The notes under the pieces: model-generated
Told to the model about the DNA's origin: nothing
Seen by the model: the letters and a program-made list of their open reading frames with translations, nothing else
Database searches by the model: none
Program-made: the position numbers and the translations under genes
Source of the DNA: Paludibacteraceae bacterium
GTDB taxonomy: Bacteria > Bacteroidota > Bacteroidia > Bacteroidales > Paludibacteraceae
Assembly: GCA_017467185.1 (NCBI GenBank)
Contig: JAFTSS010000027.1
Location: 62,001-126,000, forward strand
Length of the DNA stretch: 64,000 nt
Direction of reading: 5' to 3'
Part shown: piece by piece, positions 55,004-63,252 of the stretch
Numbering within the stretch: the first letter of the stretch is position 1
Layout: the number at the start of each line of letters is the position of its first letter

Positions 55004-56524
55004 ATGGAAAGAAAAGTAAGAGTACGTTTTGCGCCATCTCCAACAGGTGCTTTACACATTGGTGGTGTGCGTACATGTCTATATAACTATCTATTTGCAA
55101 AACAACACGGTGGCGATATGATTTTCCGTATCGAAGACACCGACTCAAATCGCTTCGTGCCTGGTGCCGAAGAGTATATCATCGAGGCTCTCGAATGGCT
55201 CGGTATTAAATTCGACGAAGGTGTGTCGTACGGAGGCAACTATGGTCCTTATCGCCAAAGCGAACGTCGCGACATCTATCGTAAATATGTTAACCAATTG
55301 CTCGAATCGGGTCACGCATACATCGCATTCGATACTCCAGCAGAATTGGAAGCAAAACGCAATGAGATTGCAAACTTCCAATACGACGCTTCTACTCGTA
55401 TGCAAATGTCTAACTCTCTTTCGCTTAGCAAAGAGGAGGTGGATGCTCGCATCGCTCGTGGCGACCAATATGTTGTTCGTGCTAAAATCGAACCAAACGA
55501 AGAAATCATAGTTCACGACATCATTCGTGGCGATGTACACGTAAATTCTTCTATATTAGACGATAAAGTATTGTTTAAATCTGCTGACAATCTTCCAACA
55601 TACCACTTAGCTAATATAGTTGACGACCACTTGATGGAGGTATCGCACGTTATCCGTGGCGAAGAGTGGTTGCCTAGTGCCCCACTTCACGTACTCCTCT
55701 ACCGTTTCTTTGGTTGGGAAGATACTATGCCTCAATTTGCTCACCTTGCCCTCTTGCTCAAACCTGATGGCAATGGCAAACTCAGCAAACGCGATGGCGA
55801 CCGCCTCGGTTTCCCCGTGTTCCCTCTTGAATGGCACGACCCTAAAACTGGCGACGTATCTTCAGGCTACCGCGAAAGTGGTTATCTACCAGAAGCTGTT
55901 ATCAACTTCCTCGCCCTACTTGGCTGGAATCCTGGTAACGACCAAGAAATCATGTCGATGGATGAACTTATCTCTCTATTCAAACTCGAACGTTGCTCAA
56001 AAGCTGGTGCTAAATTCGACTTCGAAAAGGGCCGTTGGTTCAACCACCAATACCTTCAAATGACCGATAACCGCACTATTGCTGAGCTATTTATGAAAGA
56101 CATCGAGGCTGCTGGCGTCGAAACTACTATCGAAAAAGCAGAACAAGTAGTAGGTTATATGAAGAGCCGTGTAAACTTCGTGAAAGAGTTGTGGCCACTC
56201 TGCTCATTCTTCTGGATTGCACCTACATCATACGACGAAAAAGCTGTGGCTAAACGTTGGAAAGCCGAAACTCCTGCTATGATGGCTGAATTACGCGAAC
56301 TTATGGCTGCTTGGGACAAATACGACGACGCAGAAGCATCAGAAGAATACGTAAAACAATGGTGCGAAGCCAAAGGTTATGGACTTGGCAACGTGATGAA
56401 CCCATTCCGCTTGATGCTCGTAGGCGAATTAAAAGGTCCACACATGTTCGAAGTAACAGCAGTTCTTGGCAAAGAAGAAACCCTCCGCCGCATGGACGTA
56501 GCACTTGCTACAATTAAAAATTAA
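55004..56524 (+). CDS. gltX: Glutamyl-tRNA synthetase
   Basis: 506 residues, class I. HIGH-type motif [16 protein letters not shown] (residues 9-24), KMSKS-type [10 protein letters not shown], and the discriminating-type C-terminal anticodon cage ([32 protein letters not shown]). Charges tRNA(Glu). Its start is 16 bp after a MITE-like element; no other promoter is visible, so expression may depend on DNA inside that element. Confidence 0.97.
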   Translation: MERKVRVRFAPSPTGALHIGGVRTCLYNYLFAKQHGGDMIFRIEDTDSNRFVPGAEEYIIEALEWLGIKFDEGVSYGGNYGPYRQSERRDIYRKYVNQLLESGHAYIAFDTPAELEAKRNEIANFQYDASTRMQMSNSLSLSKEEVDARIARGDQYVVRAKIEPNEEIIVHDIIRGDVHVNSSILDDKVLFKSADNLPTYHLANIVDDHLMEVSHVIRGEEWLPSAPLHVLLYRFFGWEDTMPQFAHLALLLKPDGNGKLSKRDGDRLGFPVFPLEWHDPKTGDVSSGYRESGYLPEAVINFLALLGWNPGNDQEIMSMDELISLFKLERCSKAGAKFDFEKGRWFNHQYLQMTDNRTIAELFMKDIEAAGVETTIEKAEQVVGYMKSRVNFVKELWPLCSFFWIAPTSYDEKAVAKRWKAETPAMMAELRELMAAWDKYDDAEASEEYVKQWCEAKGYGLGNVMNPFRLMLVGELKGPHMFEVTAVLGKEETLRRMDVALATIKN

Positions 56525-56545
56525 AATTTTAAAGCCAGGAAGATG

Positions 56546-56744
56546 TTTTTTAGACAGAATGACATAATGACAAATTTTATCTATTATAGGCATATGCCTT
56601 GCTGAAACATAAGTTTCATCTCGGCAAAAAAATGACAAATTTTTTAATGCCGATAGGTCTGTCATTCTTCAACCAAGATACACCGCAGGTGTAGCGTGGT
56701 TTATGAAAAAAGGAATATGTTCTTATGTCATTATGTCTAAAAAA
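56546..56744. mobile_element. MITE-like element, family 3 (copy b)
   Basis: Left end TTTTTTAGACAGAATGACAT(AATGACAA), right end the complement of TTTTTTAGACATAATGACAT(AAGAACAT): 24 of 28 positions agree. The interior contains CAAGATACACCGCAGGTGTAGCG, nearly as in copy a. Lies between gltX and prmA. Confidence 0.85.
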
Positions 56745-56766
56745 ATTTCATACCTAAAAAATAATT

Positions 56767-57615
56767 ATGGAATATATCAAGGTTACTTTTCGCACTGAGG
56801 ATGTCGAGGAATGGGCTAATGATCTATTAGCATCGATGCTTGGTGAGGTGGGTTTCGAGAGTTTCGAAGAGACTTCTCGTGGCATAATTGGCTACTGCCC
56901 TGCTCCTTCGTTCGATGAGGAGGCTATGAAGCAAACCGTAGCCGAATTGCCTATTGCCGATACCTCGCTCATTGCCTATCGCATCGAAACTATCGCCGAC
57001 CAAAACTGGAACGCTGTATGGGAACAAAATGGTTATGAGCCTATAGAAATATCAAGCGAATGCATTATCCACGCTTCTAACAAAGAAGTTTCGCAAAATT
57101 ATAAGTACGATATTATCATCAATCCTGTGCAATCGTTCGGCTCTGGTTATCACGAAACTACTCGCATGATACTCACCTATTTGCTCGACATGGATATCGA
57201 CGACAAAGCCGTTCTCGACATGGGTTGTGGTACAGGTGTGTTGGGTATACTTGCTTGTTTGCGTGGAGCTGGTAGCCTTGTGGCTGTAGATATCGACGAA
57301 TGGTCGTGGCGCAATGCAATAGAAAACATCGAGGCAAACGACATCGAAGGTGCAGAGGTCGTGCTTGGCGATGCATCGCAATTAGCTGATTTCCCAAATT
57401 GTTTCGACATAGTACTTGCCAACATCAACCGCAATATCTTGCTCAACGATATGGAGGCATACGTAGGCACAATGACCGACAACGCTCAACTCATCATGAG
57501 TGGCTTCTACCTCGACGACCTTGACATGATACGCCCAAAAGCCGAATCGCTCGGTCTGCACTACATTGACCACAAAACCGATAATGATTGGACTGCGGTG
57601 AGATTCCAACGATAA
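56767..57615 (+). CDS. prmA: Ribosomal protein L11 methyltransferase
   Basis: 282 residues. SAM-binding motif VLDMGCGTGVLGILACLRGAGSLVAVDID, substrate motif LANINRNILL and the upstream FGSGYHETTRMILTYLLDMD, all typical of PrmA. The N-terminal L11-recognition domain is present (YIKVTFRTEDVEEWANDLLASMLGEVGFESFEE). Trimethylates ribosomal protein L11. Confidence 0.94.
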   Translation: MEYIKVTFRTEDVEEWANDLLASMLGEVGFESFEETSRGIIGYCPAPSFDEEAMKQTVAELPIADTSLIAYRIETIADQNWNAVWEQNGYEPIEISSECIIHASNKEVSQNYKYDIIINPVQSFGSGYHETTRMILTYLLDMDIDDKAVLDMGCGTGVLGILACLRGAGSLVAVDIDEWSWRNAIENIEANDIEGAEVVLGDASQLADFPNCFDIVLANINRNILLNDMEAYVGTMTDNAQLIMSGFYLDDLDMIRPKAESLGLHYIDHKTDNDWTAVRFQR

Positions 57616-57630
57616 ACATAACACAATACA

Positions 57631-57676
57631 AAAAATGCCCTTCAATTCTACAACGAACTGAAGGGCAATTTTTTTA
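57631..57676. terminator. Bidirectional terminator prmA/GNAT gene
   Basis: TGCCCTTCA (57636-57644) pairs with TGAAGGGCA (57659-57667), A run before and T run after it. Confidence 0.85.
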
Positions 57677-57691
57677 TTACTAATGGTATAT

Positions 57692-58693
57692 TTAGCGATG
57701 CATCAATCGCACCAACCAGAGAGGGCGGCAGCGCGAAATTGAGCCATAGGGCTGTTCTACTGCACCAAAGCCACGATAGAAGCGAGCTACGCCTTCGATC
57801 ATCGAGCCCTCGCAGTCGAACGTAAGTCCGTAAGGACAACAAATATTCTCAAGAATATAATCAACGAGTAGAAACATTGCACTATGCTCTTTGCCTGCTT
57901 GATTAGATACAGGAATGAGATAGATGAATCGTTCACGAGTCTGCATACCAAACAATGCAGCTATGAGTTTGTCGTCCTTATAAACGCCAAACAAACGAGG
58001 CACAAACAGCCCACTACACACAGCCTCATCAATGATCGTGCATTTTTCGCCAAGGCTCAAGATCGTTGATTGTGCATTGTGCACTGTGCATTGCAAAAAT
58101 GCAGCTTCTACAAATGGTTGAATCGTAGCATGTAAATCCCAGCGCATTGTGGTATTTTCGAATTTCCAAAACGAGACAAATTCTTCTACACTCACCTCTC
58201 CTATTCTTAATCCTGCCTTCTGTGCTTTTACTATATTTCGCTTAGTGTTTGAGTTATAATTCTTGCGAATGGTGACTATATCTTTGTTGTGAAATATAAT
58301 CAAGTTGATTTTACTTAAAAATTTAAGACACGAGACACGAGACACAAGACTTGAGACACAATCTTTATTCAAATAATTCACATTAAAATCATACATCAAA
58401 TAAGGTATGCGACGGCGGAATGATTCGAATATTTCAGTCGTAACTTCATGCGCAGAAAACACACCCAATTGTTGCACCCATATCGGATGAATAAGGTAAC
58501 TAATCCCCCACTTCTTTTTTAGTGGCAACGGCATCACATACGCATAATCTTCTGTCACTAACGCCTCCCACATCGGACACACAACATCCAAATACCACGA
58601 ATAGGCATACGGCAAATCGCACAACGATTGAGCAATAGTTGCATCCCACTTTATGCGGTCGATTTGGTTATGTCGTAAATGGATAATTTTCAT
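57692..58693 (-). CDS. FemAB/GNAT-like acyltransferase
   Basis: 333 residues from the ATG 58693. The fold is suggested by IRKNYNSNTKRNIVKAQKAGLRI, LFGVYKDDKLIAALFGMQTRERFIYLIPVSNQAG, SAMFLLVDYILENICCPYGLTFDFEG-like and FYRGFGAVEQPYGSI, as in proteins of the FemAB/Acetyltransf_6 group. The frame extends ten codons upstream (to 58723), but those codons lie in a MITE end. Two segments, SSLVSRVSCLKFLS and LQCTVHNAQSTILS, are translated heptamer repeats and look like insertions between conserved blocks. Substrate unknown. Confidence 0.7.
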   Translation of the reverse strand: MKIIHLRHNQIDRIKWDATIAQSLCDLPYAYSWYLDVVCPMWEALVTEDYAYVMPLPLKKKWGISYLIHPIWVQQLGVFSAHEVTTEIFESFRRRIPYLMYDFNVNYLNKDCVSSLVSRVSCLKFLSKINLIIFHNKDIVTIRKNYNSNTKRNIVKAQKAGLRIGEVSVEEFVSFWKFENTTMRWDLHATIQPFVEAAFLQCTVHNAQSTILSLGEKCTIIDEAVCSGLFVPRLFGVYKDDKLIAALFGMQTRERFIYLIPVSNQAGKEHSAMFLLVDYILENICCPYGLTFDCEGSMIEGVARFYRGFGAVEQPYGSISRCRPLWLVRLMHR

Positions 58694-58703
58694 TAATTTA
58701 TAA

Positions 58704-58831
58704 TTTTTTAGACAGAATGACATAAGAACATATTTATTCTTTCATAAAGGTCTTGCTTTTTATTTCATAAAAATCTCGACACCAAAGACATATTTTTAGT
58801 TACATTTATATGATATGTCATTCTATCTAAA
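58704..58831. mobile_element. MITE-like element, family 3 (short copy c)
   Basis: Left TTTTTTAGACAGAATGACAT, right ATATGTCATTCTATCTAAA, complementary over 16-17 bp. 128 bp, lacking the interior hairpin of copies a and b. It lies between the GNAT-like gene and mntP; the remaining bases hold nothing else. Confidence 0.75.
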
Positions 58832-58869
58832 GCAAAATCTTGTTTTCCTATATTCTTATCACAAAAAAA

Positions 58870-59442
58870 TCACAAAAACATATGTTCGATAAAGATTTTA
58901 AGACCGATGCCTATAAGGATTACGCCACCGATAGCCTCTACGTTGAATTTGATACGCTTGCCAAATGTAACGCCAAGCACACAACCTACTAGTGTAAACA
59001 AGAAACTAACAATAGCAATAATACCAGAGGCAGAGAACATAAGATTGCCAAGAGGCACAAAAATCAGTCCCGTAGCCAATGCATCTATACTTGTAGCCAC
59101 AGCCAATATCGTAACCATACGTAACGAACCATAAGGCGATTTAGCACCACACATCTCCTCCTCTTCATCATCCTTAAAACTCTCATAAATCATCTTACCT
59201 CCCAAAAATCCTAAAATACCTAATGCCAACCAATGGTCTATACTATGAATAAACTCAGCAAAACTAATTCCACACGCCCAACCTATCAACGGCATACCAC
59301 CCTGAAACAGACCAAAAAACAATGCCATACGCAAGATTTTAGGCCAATTATATCGTCCATAACAAATGCTACTTGCGATAGATACAGCAAAACAATCCAT
59401 CGCAAGACCTATGGCAATCAAAATAATTTCTAATAATGACAT
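58870..59442 (-). CDS. mntP: Manganese efflux pump MntP
   Basis: 190 residues with six membrane helices. The two family repeats are LIAIGLAMDCFAVSIASSICYG and VATSIDALATGLIFVPLG, each with the conserved aspartate of the transport site (D in AMDCF and SIDAL). Exports Mn2+ from the cytosol. Length is normal. The upstream region carries a heptamer array; no promoter was identified with confidence. Confidence 0.92.
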   Translation of the reverse strand: MSLLEIILIAIGLAMDCFAVSIASSICYGRYNWPKILRMALFFGLFQGGMPLIGWACGISFAEFIHSIDHWLALGILGFLGGKMIYESFKDDEEEEMCGAKSPYGSLRMVTILAVATSIDALATGLIFVPLGNLMFSASGIIAIVSFLFTLVGCVLGVTFGKRIKFNVEAIGGVILIGIGLKIFIEHMFL

Positions 59443-59445
59443 TTT

Positions 59446-59512
59446 ACAAGTTGAAATGTGAAAATTGAAATGTGAAAATTGAAAAATAAAATTTCAAGTT
59501 TCAAATTTCAAA
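59446..59512. repeat. Heptamer array (TGAAAAT/TGAAATG)
   Basis: GAAATGT GAAAATT GAAATGT GAAAATT GAAAAAT, then TTTCAAG TTTCAAA TTTCAAA, between mntP and the DUF3109 gene. The two halves are complementary and can pair. Confidence 0.85.
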
Positions 59513-60100
59513 TTATAAATTCTTAAATGTATTTTCATAATCCTCGGCAGCTTTGCAAAGTTCTTTGTACCAATCCTCGCCAAATTTACGAATAAGAGGT
59601 TCTTTCAAGAATTTATATACAGGCAATTTGAGTTTTGCACCCAATTTCTCGGCACAATTACACACTTGCCAACGATGATAATTCACAGCTGTAAAATCGC
59701 TATATTTGGTCAATCGCACAGGGTACAAATGACATGAAATAGGCTTATAAAATGCCGATTTACCCTCACGATAAGCCTTTTCGAGAGCACATTTACAACA
59801 ACCATCAACAGGATCAGTATATGTAAACACACATTCACGACCATTCACAATCGAAGTAACAAGGTCACCATCTTCATCGCGATATGCTACACCTTGCTCA
59901 TTGATAACTCGTTTACACTCATCCGAAAGGTCGTCCCACACGATAGGCAAAGCCTTTTCCAATTCCTCTAACTCACTCTCTTCCAATGGTGCACCTGCAT
60001 CACCCTCAATACAACATTCTCCCTTACAAACACCTAAATCACAACAAAATTGTTGTTCAAACAATTCAAAACTTACTACAGTATTTCCTATTTCTACCAC
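59513..60100 (-). CDS. DUF3109 cysteine-rich protein
   Basis: 195 residues. Cysteine motifs FCCDLGVCKGECC, DGCCKCALEKA, ISCHLYPVR and WQVCNC form a probable metal or iron-sulfur cluster site, similar to the YkgJ-type zinc/iron families. DUF3109 is widespread in Bacteroidetes, with unknown role. Minus-strand promoter TAACTTTG lies 60 bp upstream. Confidence 0.88.
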   Translation of the reverse strand: MVEIGNTVVSFELFEQQFCCDLGVCKGECCIEGDAGAPLEESELEELEKALPIVWDDLSDECKRVINEQGVAYRDEDGDLVTSIVNGRECVFTYTDPVDGCCKCALEKAYREGKSAFYKPISCHLYPVRLTKYSDFTAVNYHRWQVCNCAEKLGAKLKLPVYKFLKEPLIRKFGEDWYKELCKAAEDYENTFKNL

Positions 60101-60161
60101 GTCTTTATAATTAAAAATTAATAATTAAGAATAAAAAAACATTCATGATATTCATGATTTG

Positions 60162-60169
60162 CAAAGTTA
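60162..60169 (-). promoter_or_regulatory. -7 element for the DUF3109 gene
   Basis: Plus-strand CAAAGTTA, i.e. TAACTTTG on the minus strand. A TCTCAACT heptamer-type array (60180-60206) lies between it and the divergent promoter at 60216. Confidence 0.65.
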
Positions 60170-60215
60170 GCAAAAAATTCTCAACTCTCAATTCTCAACT
60201 CTCAACTTTTTTTAG

Positions 60216-60223
60216 TATCTTTG
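60216..60223 (+). promoter_or_regulatory. -7 element for the FAD oxidoreductase, separated from its gene by a MITE
   Basis: TATCTTTG; the start codon is 293 bp away because the element 60237-60506 lies between. Confidence 0.6.
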
Positions 60224-60236
60224 CACTTTATTAACA

Positions 60237-60506
60237 TAACGTGAGTTCGACATAACTTTTATTTCACACAGAAAGCACGGAACCCACGGAAAAAATTTGT
60301 CTTTCTCCCACAGATAACACAGATTTTATTGTTTTTTTTGCCATCCGGATGTAACGATTTTTATCAAGATTTTGTTCTCACTCGGCATAACCCAAATAAA
60401 TTTGGTTTTTGCTCTCGCTTATAACAAAATTCGCTCTTTTGCTACGCAAAAATCGCTCTACGGAAAACACGGATACCATGCGGATTTTTATATCGAACTG
60501 ACGTTA
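60237..60506. mobile_element. MITE-like element, family 1 (best copy)
   Basis: TAACGTGAGTTCGACATAA at the left and TTATATCGAACTGACGTTA at the right: 17 of 19 positions complementary. ACA flanks both sides and may be a target duplication. The interior contains ATTTCACACAGAAAGCACGG, CACAGATAACACAGATTTT and TCTACGGAAAACACGG, i.e. many CCGTG words, as in 7876-7900 and 50850-50880. No gene. Confidence 0.82.
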
Positions 60507-60515
60507 ACATAGAAT

Positions 60516-62102
60516 ATGCACGAATTACAATTATCATTGACTCCGAAAGAAGCTGCAGTACCCGAAATATTAAAAGGTATTGTAGCTAAGAAATTAAATA
60601 TCAATGAGTCATCAATAAATCATATACAAGTAGTCAAAAAATCTATCGACTCGCGTGGCAAGTTTCCTATCGTACTGCTCAAAGTGCGTGCATTTATCGG
60701 CACTAAACCTAACTATCAATACGAGAACGTATTCAAGTACGAAAACGTAGCAAACAAACGCGAAGTGATTGTCGTAGGATCTGGCCCAGCTGGATTATTT
60801 GCGGCATTGCGTCTCATTGAATTCGGACTCAAACCTATTGTATTAGAGCGTGGTAAGGAGGTATTAGACCGCAAGAAAGACATTGCGCAACTCAATCGCA
60901 ATGTTGCTCTTAACGTTGAAAGCAACTATTGCTTTGGCGAAGGCGGTGCAGGCACATTCTCCGACGGCAAACTCTACACTCGCTCAAAAAAACGTGGTAA
61001 TACTCAACGCATATTCGAAATATTCCACTACCACGGAGCGCAAGACGAAATTCTCTACGAGGCTCATCCTCATATTGGCACCGACCGATTGCCTCAAGTC
61101 ATCAAAAATATGCGTCAACGCATACTCGACTGTGGTGGCGAAATTCATTTCAATAGTTGCGTAAACGAATTTATAGTAGAATTTAACGCTATTAAGGGCG
61201 TTCGTTGCTCGAATGGCAACACCTATATGTCTGACAATGTGATATTAGCCACAGGTCACTCGGCTCGCGACATATACCACCTACTCCATAGTCAAGGCAT
61301 ACGCATCGAGGCTAAAGGTTTCGCAATGGGTGTGCGTGCAGAACATCCACAAGCTCTTATCGACAGCATTCAATACCACTGTCGTGAGCGTAATCCATAT
61401 CTCCCTGCTGCATCTTATAGTCTTGTACACCAAATAGATGGACGAGGCGTATATTCATTCTGTATGTGTCCTGGCGGACATATCGTGCCATCGGCAACTG
61501 AGGAAAAACAAATTGTTGTGAATGGTATGAGTGCTTCACATCGTAACTCGCCATTTGCCAATTCGGGTATCGTTGTAGAACTTCGCCCCGAAGAGCTTAC
61601 AGAATATGCTCAATATGGCGAACTCTGTGGACTTCACTTCCAAGAAGACCTCGAACGCCTTGCTTTTAATAACAACGGAGGTGGACTACAAACAGCTCCA
61701 GCTCAACGTCTTGCCGACTTTGTCAAAGGCAAACTCTCTAACAGCCTACCTGACTGTTCCTACCTTCCAGGCATAATCTCTTCGCCTCTACACTTTTGGT
61801 TGCCTGAACGCATCGGACATCGCCTACGCGAAGGTTTCAAGGCATTCGATCGCAAAATGCACGGCTATCTCACCAACGAAGCAGTTGTCGTGGGCGTAGA
61901 AAGTCGCTCATCTTCACCTATTCGCATACCACGCAACATAGATACATACGAACACCCACAAATCAGCGGACTCTACCCTGCCGGCGAAGGTTCAGGCTAT
62001 GCAGGTGGCATCACATCAAGTGCCATGGATGGCGAAAATTGTGCTGAGGCAATAGCATATAAATTAGGAATGAGGAATGAGGAATTAGGAATGAGGAATT
62101 AG
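60516..62102 (+). CDS. FAD-dependent oxidoreductase (NAD(FAD)-utilising dehydrogenase type)
   Basis: 528 residues. N-terminal about 85 residues form a small alpha/beta domain. The FAD-binding motif is VIVVGSGPAGLFAALRLIEFGLKPIVLERGKEV. Then GEGGAGTFSDGKLYTR, VILATGHSARDIYHLL and C-terminal GLYPAGEGSGYAGGITSSAMDGENCAEAIA. It matches uncharacterised dehydrogenases found across bacteria; the substrate is unknown. The last nine residues (RNEELGMRN) are translated from a GGAATGA heptamer array that runs through the stop codon, so the tail is probably not conserved. Confidence 0.88.
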   Translation: MHELQLSLTPKEAAVPEILKGIVAKKLNINESSINHIQVVKKSIDSRGKFPIVLLKVRAFIGTKPNYQYENVFKYENVANKREVIVVGSGPAGLFAALRLIEFGLKPIVLERGKEVLDRKKDIAQLNRNVALNVESNYCFGEGGAGTFSDGKLYTRSKKRGNTQRIFEIFHYHGAQDEILYEAHPHIGTDRLPQVIKNMRQRILDCGGEIHFNSCVNEFIVEFNAIKGVRCSNGNTYMSDNVILATGHSARDIYHLLHSQGIRIEAKGFAMGVRAEHPQALIDSIQYHCRERNPYLPAASYSLVHQIDGRGVYSFCMCPGGHIVPSATEEKQIVVNGMSASHRNSPFANSGIVVELRPEELTEYAQYGELCGLHFQEDLERLAFNNNGGGLQTAPAQRLADFVKGKLSNSLPDCSYLPGIISSPLHFWLPERIGHRLREGFKAFDRKMHGYLTNEAVVVGVESRSSSPIRIPRNIDTYEHPQISGLYPAGEGSGYAGGITSSAMDGENCAEAIAYKLGMRNEELGMRN

Positions 62103-62138
62103 GAATGAGGAATTAGGAATTAGGAATGAGGAATTAAA
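62070..62138. repeat. Heptamer array overlapping the end of the FAD enzyme gene
   Basis: GGAATGA and GGAATTA units, about ten in register, covering the last codons, the stop at 62100-62102 and the next about 36 bp. Confidence 0.92.
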
Positions 62139-62163
62139 AACTATCTGTAATCTATTAAAATAT

Positions 62164-62706
62164 ATGAAAAAAAATTGGGCTTATAAGCTATTAGAACGTA
62201 ATGGTTGGACTATCAACCTCGTGAAAGAACTACCTGCTAAATGCGTTATATGCGTTGCACCACACACATCTAATTGGGATTTTATATTAGGCATTTTAGT
62301 AAAATTTGCACTCAATATCAAGGCTAACTTTTTTATGAAAAAAGAGTGGTTTTTCTTCCCTATGGGCTACTTGATGCGCGCACTAGGCGGTGTTGCAATA
62401 CAACGTAACAAAAAAATGCGTATGACCGATGCCATGGCTGCCGAATTCGAAAAACACGAATCGCTTTGCGTTGCTATCACACCCGAAGGCACACGCAGTT
62501 ACAATCCCGATTGGAAAAAAGGTTTCTATTTCATTGCCGAAAAAGCAGGTGTTCCAATCGTCTTTGCTTCGTTAGATTTCAAGAAAAAAGAGATAAAACT
62601 CGGCGAACAATTCATTCCAACAAGCGATGTAGATGCCGATATGGCTCAAATTAAAACTTATTATAAAGACGTAAATGCCAAATTTCCCGAAAAATTCGGC
62701 ATCTAA
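62164..62706 (+). CDS. PlsC-type acyltransferase
   Basis: 180 residues. HX4D motif in APHTSNWDFILGI, then FFMKKEWFFFPMGYLMRALGGVAIQRNKK, TPEGTRSYNPDWKKGFYFIAEKAGVPIVFASLDFKKKEI. These are the blocks of 1-acylglycerol-3-phosphate acyltransferases, in the short form often found in Bacteroidetes. Acylates a phospholipid precursor or another lipid at the inner membrane. The exact acceptor is not determined. Confidence 0.85.
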   Translation: MKKNWAYKLLERNGWTINLVKELPAKCVICVAPHTSNWDFILGILVKFALNIKANFFMKKEWFFFPMGYLMRALGGVAIQRNKKMRMTDAMAAEFEKHESLCVAITPEGTRSYNPDWKKGFYFIAEKAGVPIVFASLDFKKKEIKLGEQFIPTSDVDADMAQIKTYYKDVNAKFPEKFGI

Positions 62707-62758
62707 ACTACTGAAATACAAAACAAAGCAAATTTACCAACAAAAACATCACAAAATA

Positions 62759-62790
62759 TTTGGCAATATCAAATATTTGTTGTACCTTTG
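62759..62790 (+). promoter_or_regulatory. tRNA-Phe promoter
   Basis: TTTG 62759-62762, 20 bp, TACCTTTG 62783-62790: a full consensus. A TCTAAAC heptamer array (62840-62866) lies between it and the tRNA. Confidence 0.85.
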
Positions 62791-62873
62791 CACCCGCAAA
62801 CGAGAGGAAGAAATTGAGCATTGATGCCGAATGGCTCTCTTAACACTCAACTCTAAACTCTAAACTTTCAAAA

Positions 62874-62946
62874 GGTGCCATAGCTCAGTTGGTAGAGCAA
62901 ATGACTGAAAATCCTTGTGTCCCCGGTTCGATTCCTGGTGGCACCA
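62874..62946 (+). tRNA. tRNA-Phe (anticodon GAA)
   Basis: 73 nt. Acceptor stem GGTGCCA/TGGCACC (62874-62880 / 62939-62945), D arm AGCTCAGTTGGTAGAGC, anticodon loop ACTGAAAATC with GAA, T arm CCCCGGTTCGATTCCTGG, discriminator A at 62946. CCA is not encoded and must be added. Own promoter and terminator. Confidence 0.97.
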
Positions 62947-62947
62947 C

Positions 62948-62978
62948 AAAAGAGACATAATAATGTCTCTTTTTTTTA
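62948..62978 (+). terminator. tRNA-Phe terminator
   Basis: AAAAGAGACAT (62948-62958) pairs with ATGTCTCTTTT (62963-62973), then more T. From here to 63238 no gene is seen; a small hairpin CGACGTT-GAA-AACGTCG lies near 63082-63099. Confidence 0.88.
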
Positions 62979-63238
62979 TTTTATTATTACTGTCCGCTAA
63001 AAATTTTATATAAATGAAATAACCTATGCAAATTAAAATATTTATAATTTCACAATAAAATTAAGGAGAATTCAAGATACAACGACGTTGAAAACGTCGA
63101 ACTAAAAAAACAAGCCCCCTTTCATAAGATTATCTTATCTCCCCTTTGTTTATTAATAGTTTGAATAATTGCTTTATTTTTACCGGACACCAATAAAAAA
63201 AACACGAAAATTATATAGACATATTCAAACATTTTTAT

Positions 63239-63246
63239 TACCTTTG
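63239..63246 (+). promoter_or_regulatory. -7 element of structured RNA 2
   Basis: TACCTTTG followed by CAA, as for RNA 1; no clear -33. Confidence 0.7.
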
Positions 63247-63252
63247 CAAGTG

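Noticed and set aside
58694-58723. Ten-residue N-terminal extension of the GNAT-like protein
   Set aside because: The codons come from the end of a MITE-like element and the gap before it; the start at 58693 gives a normal N-terminus.
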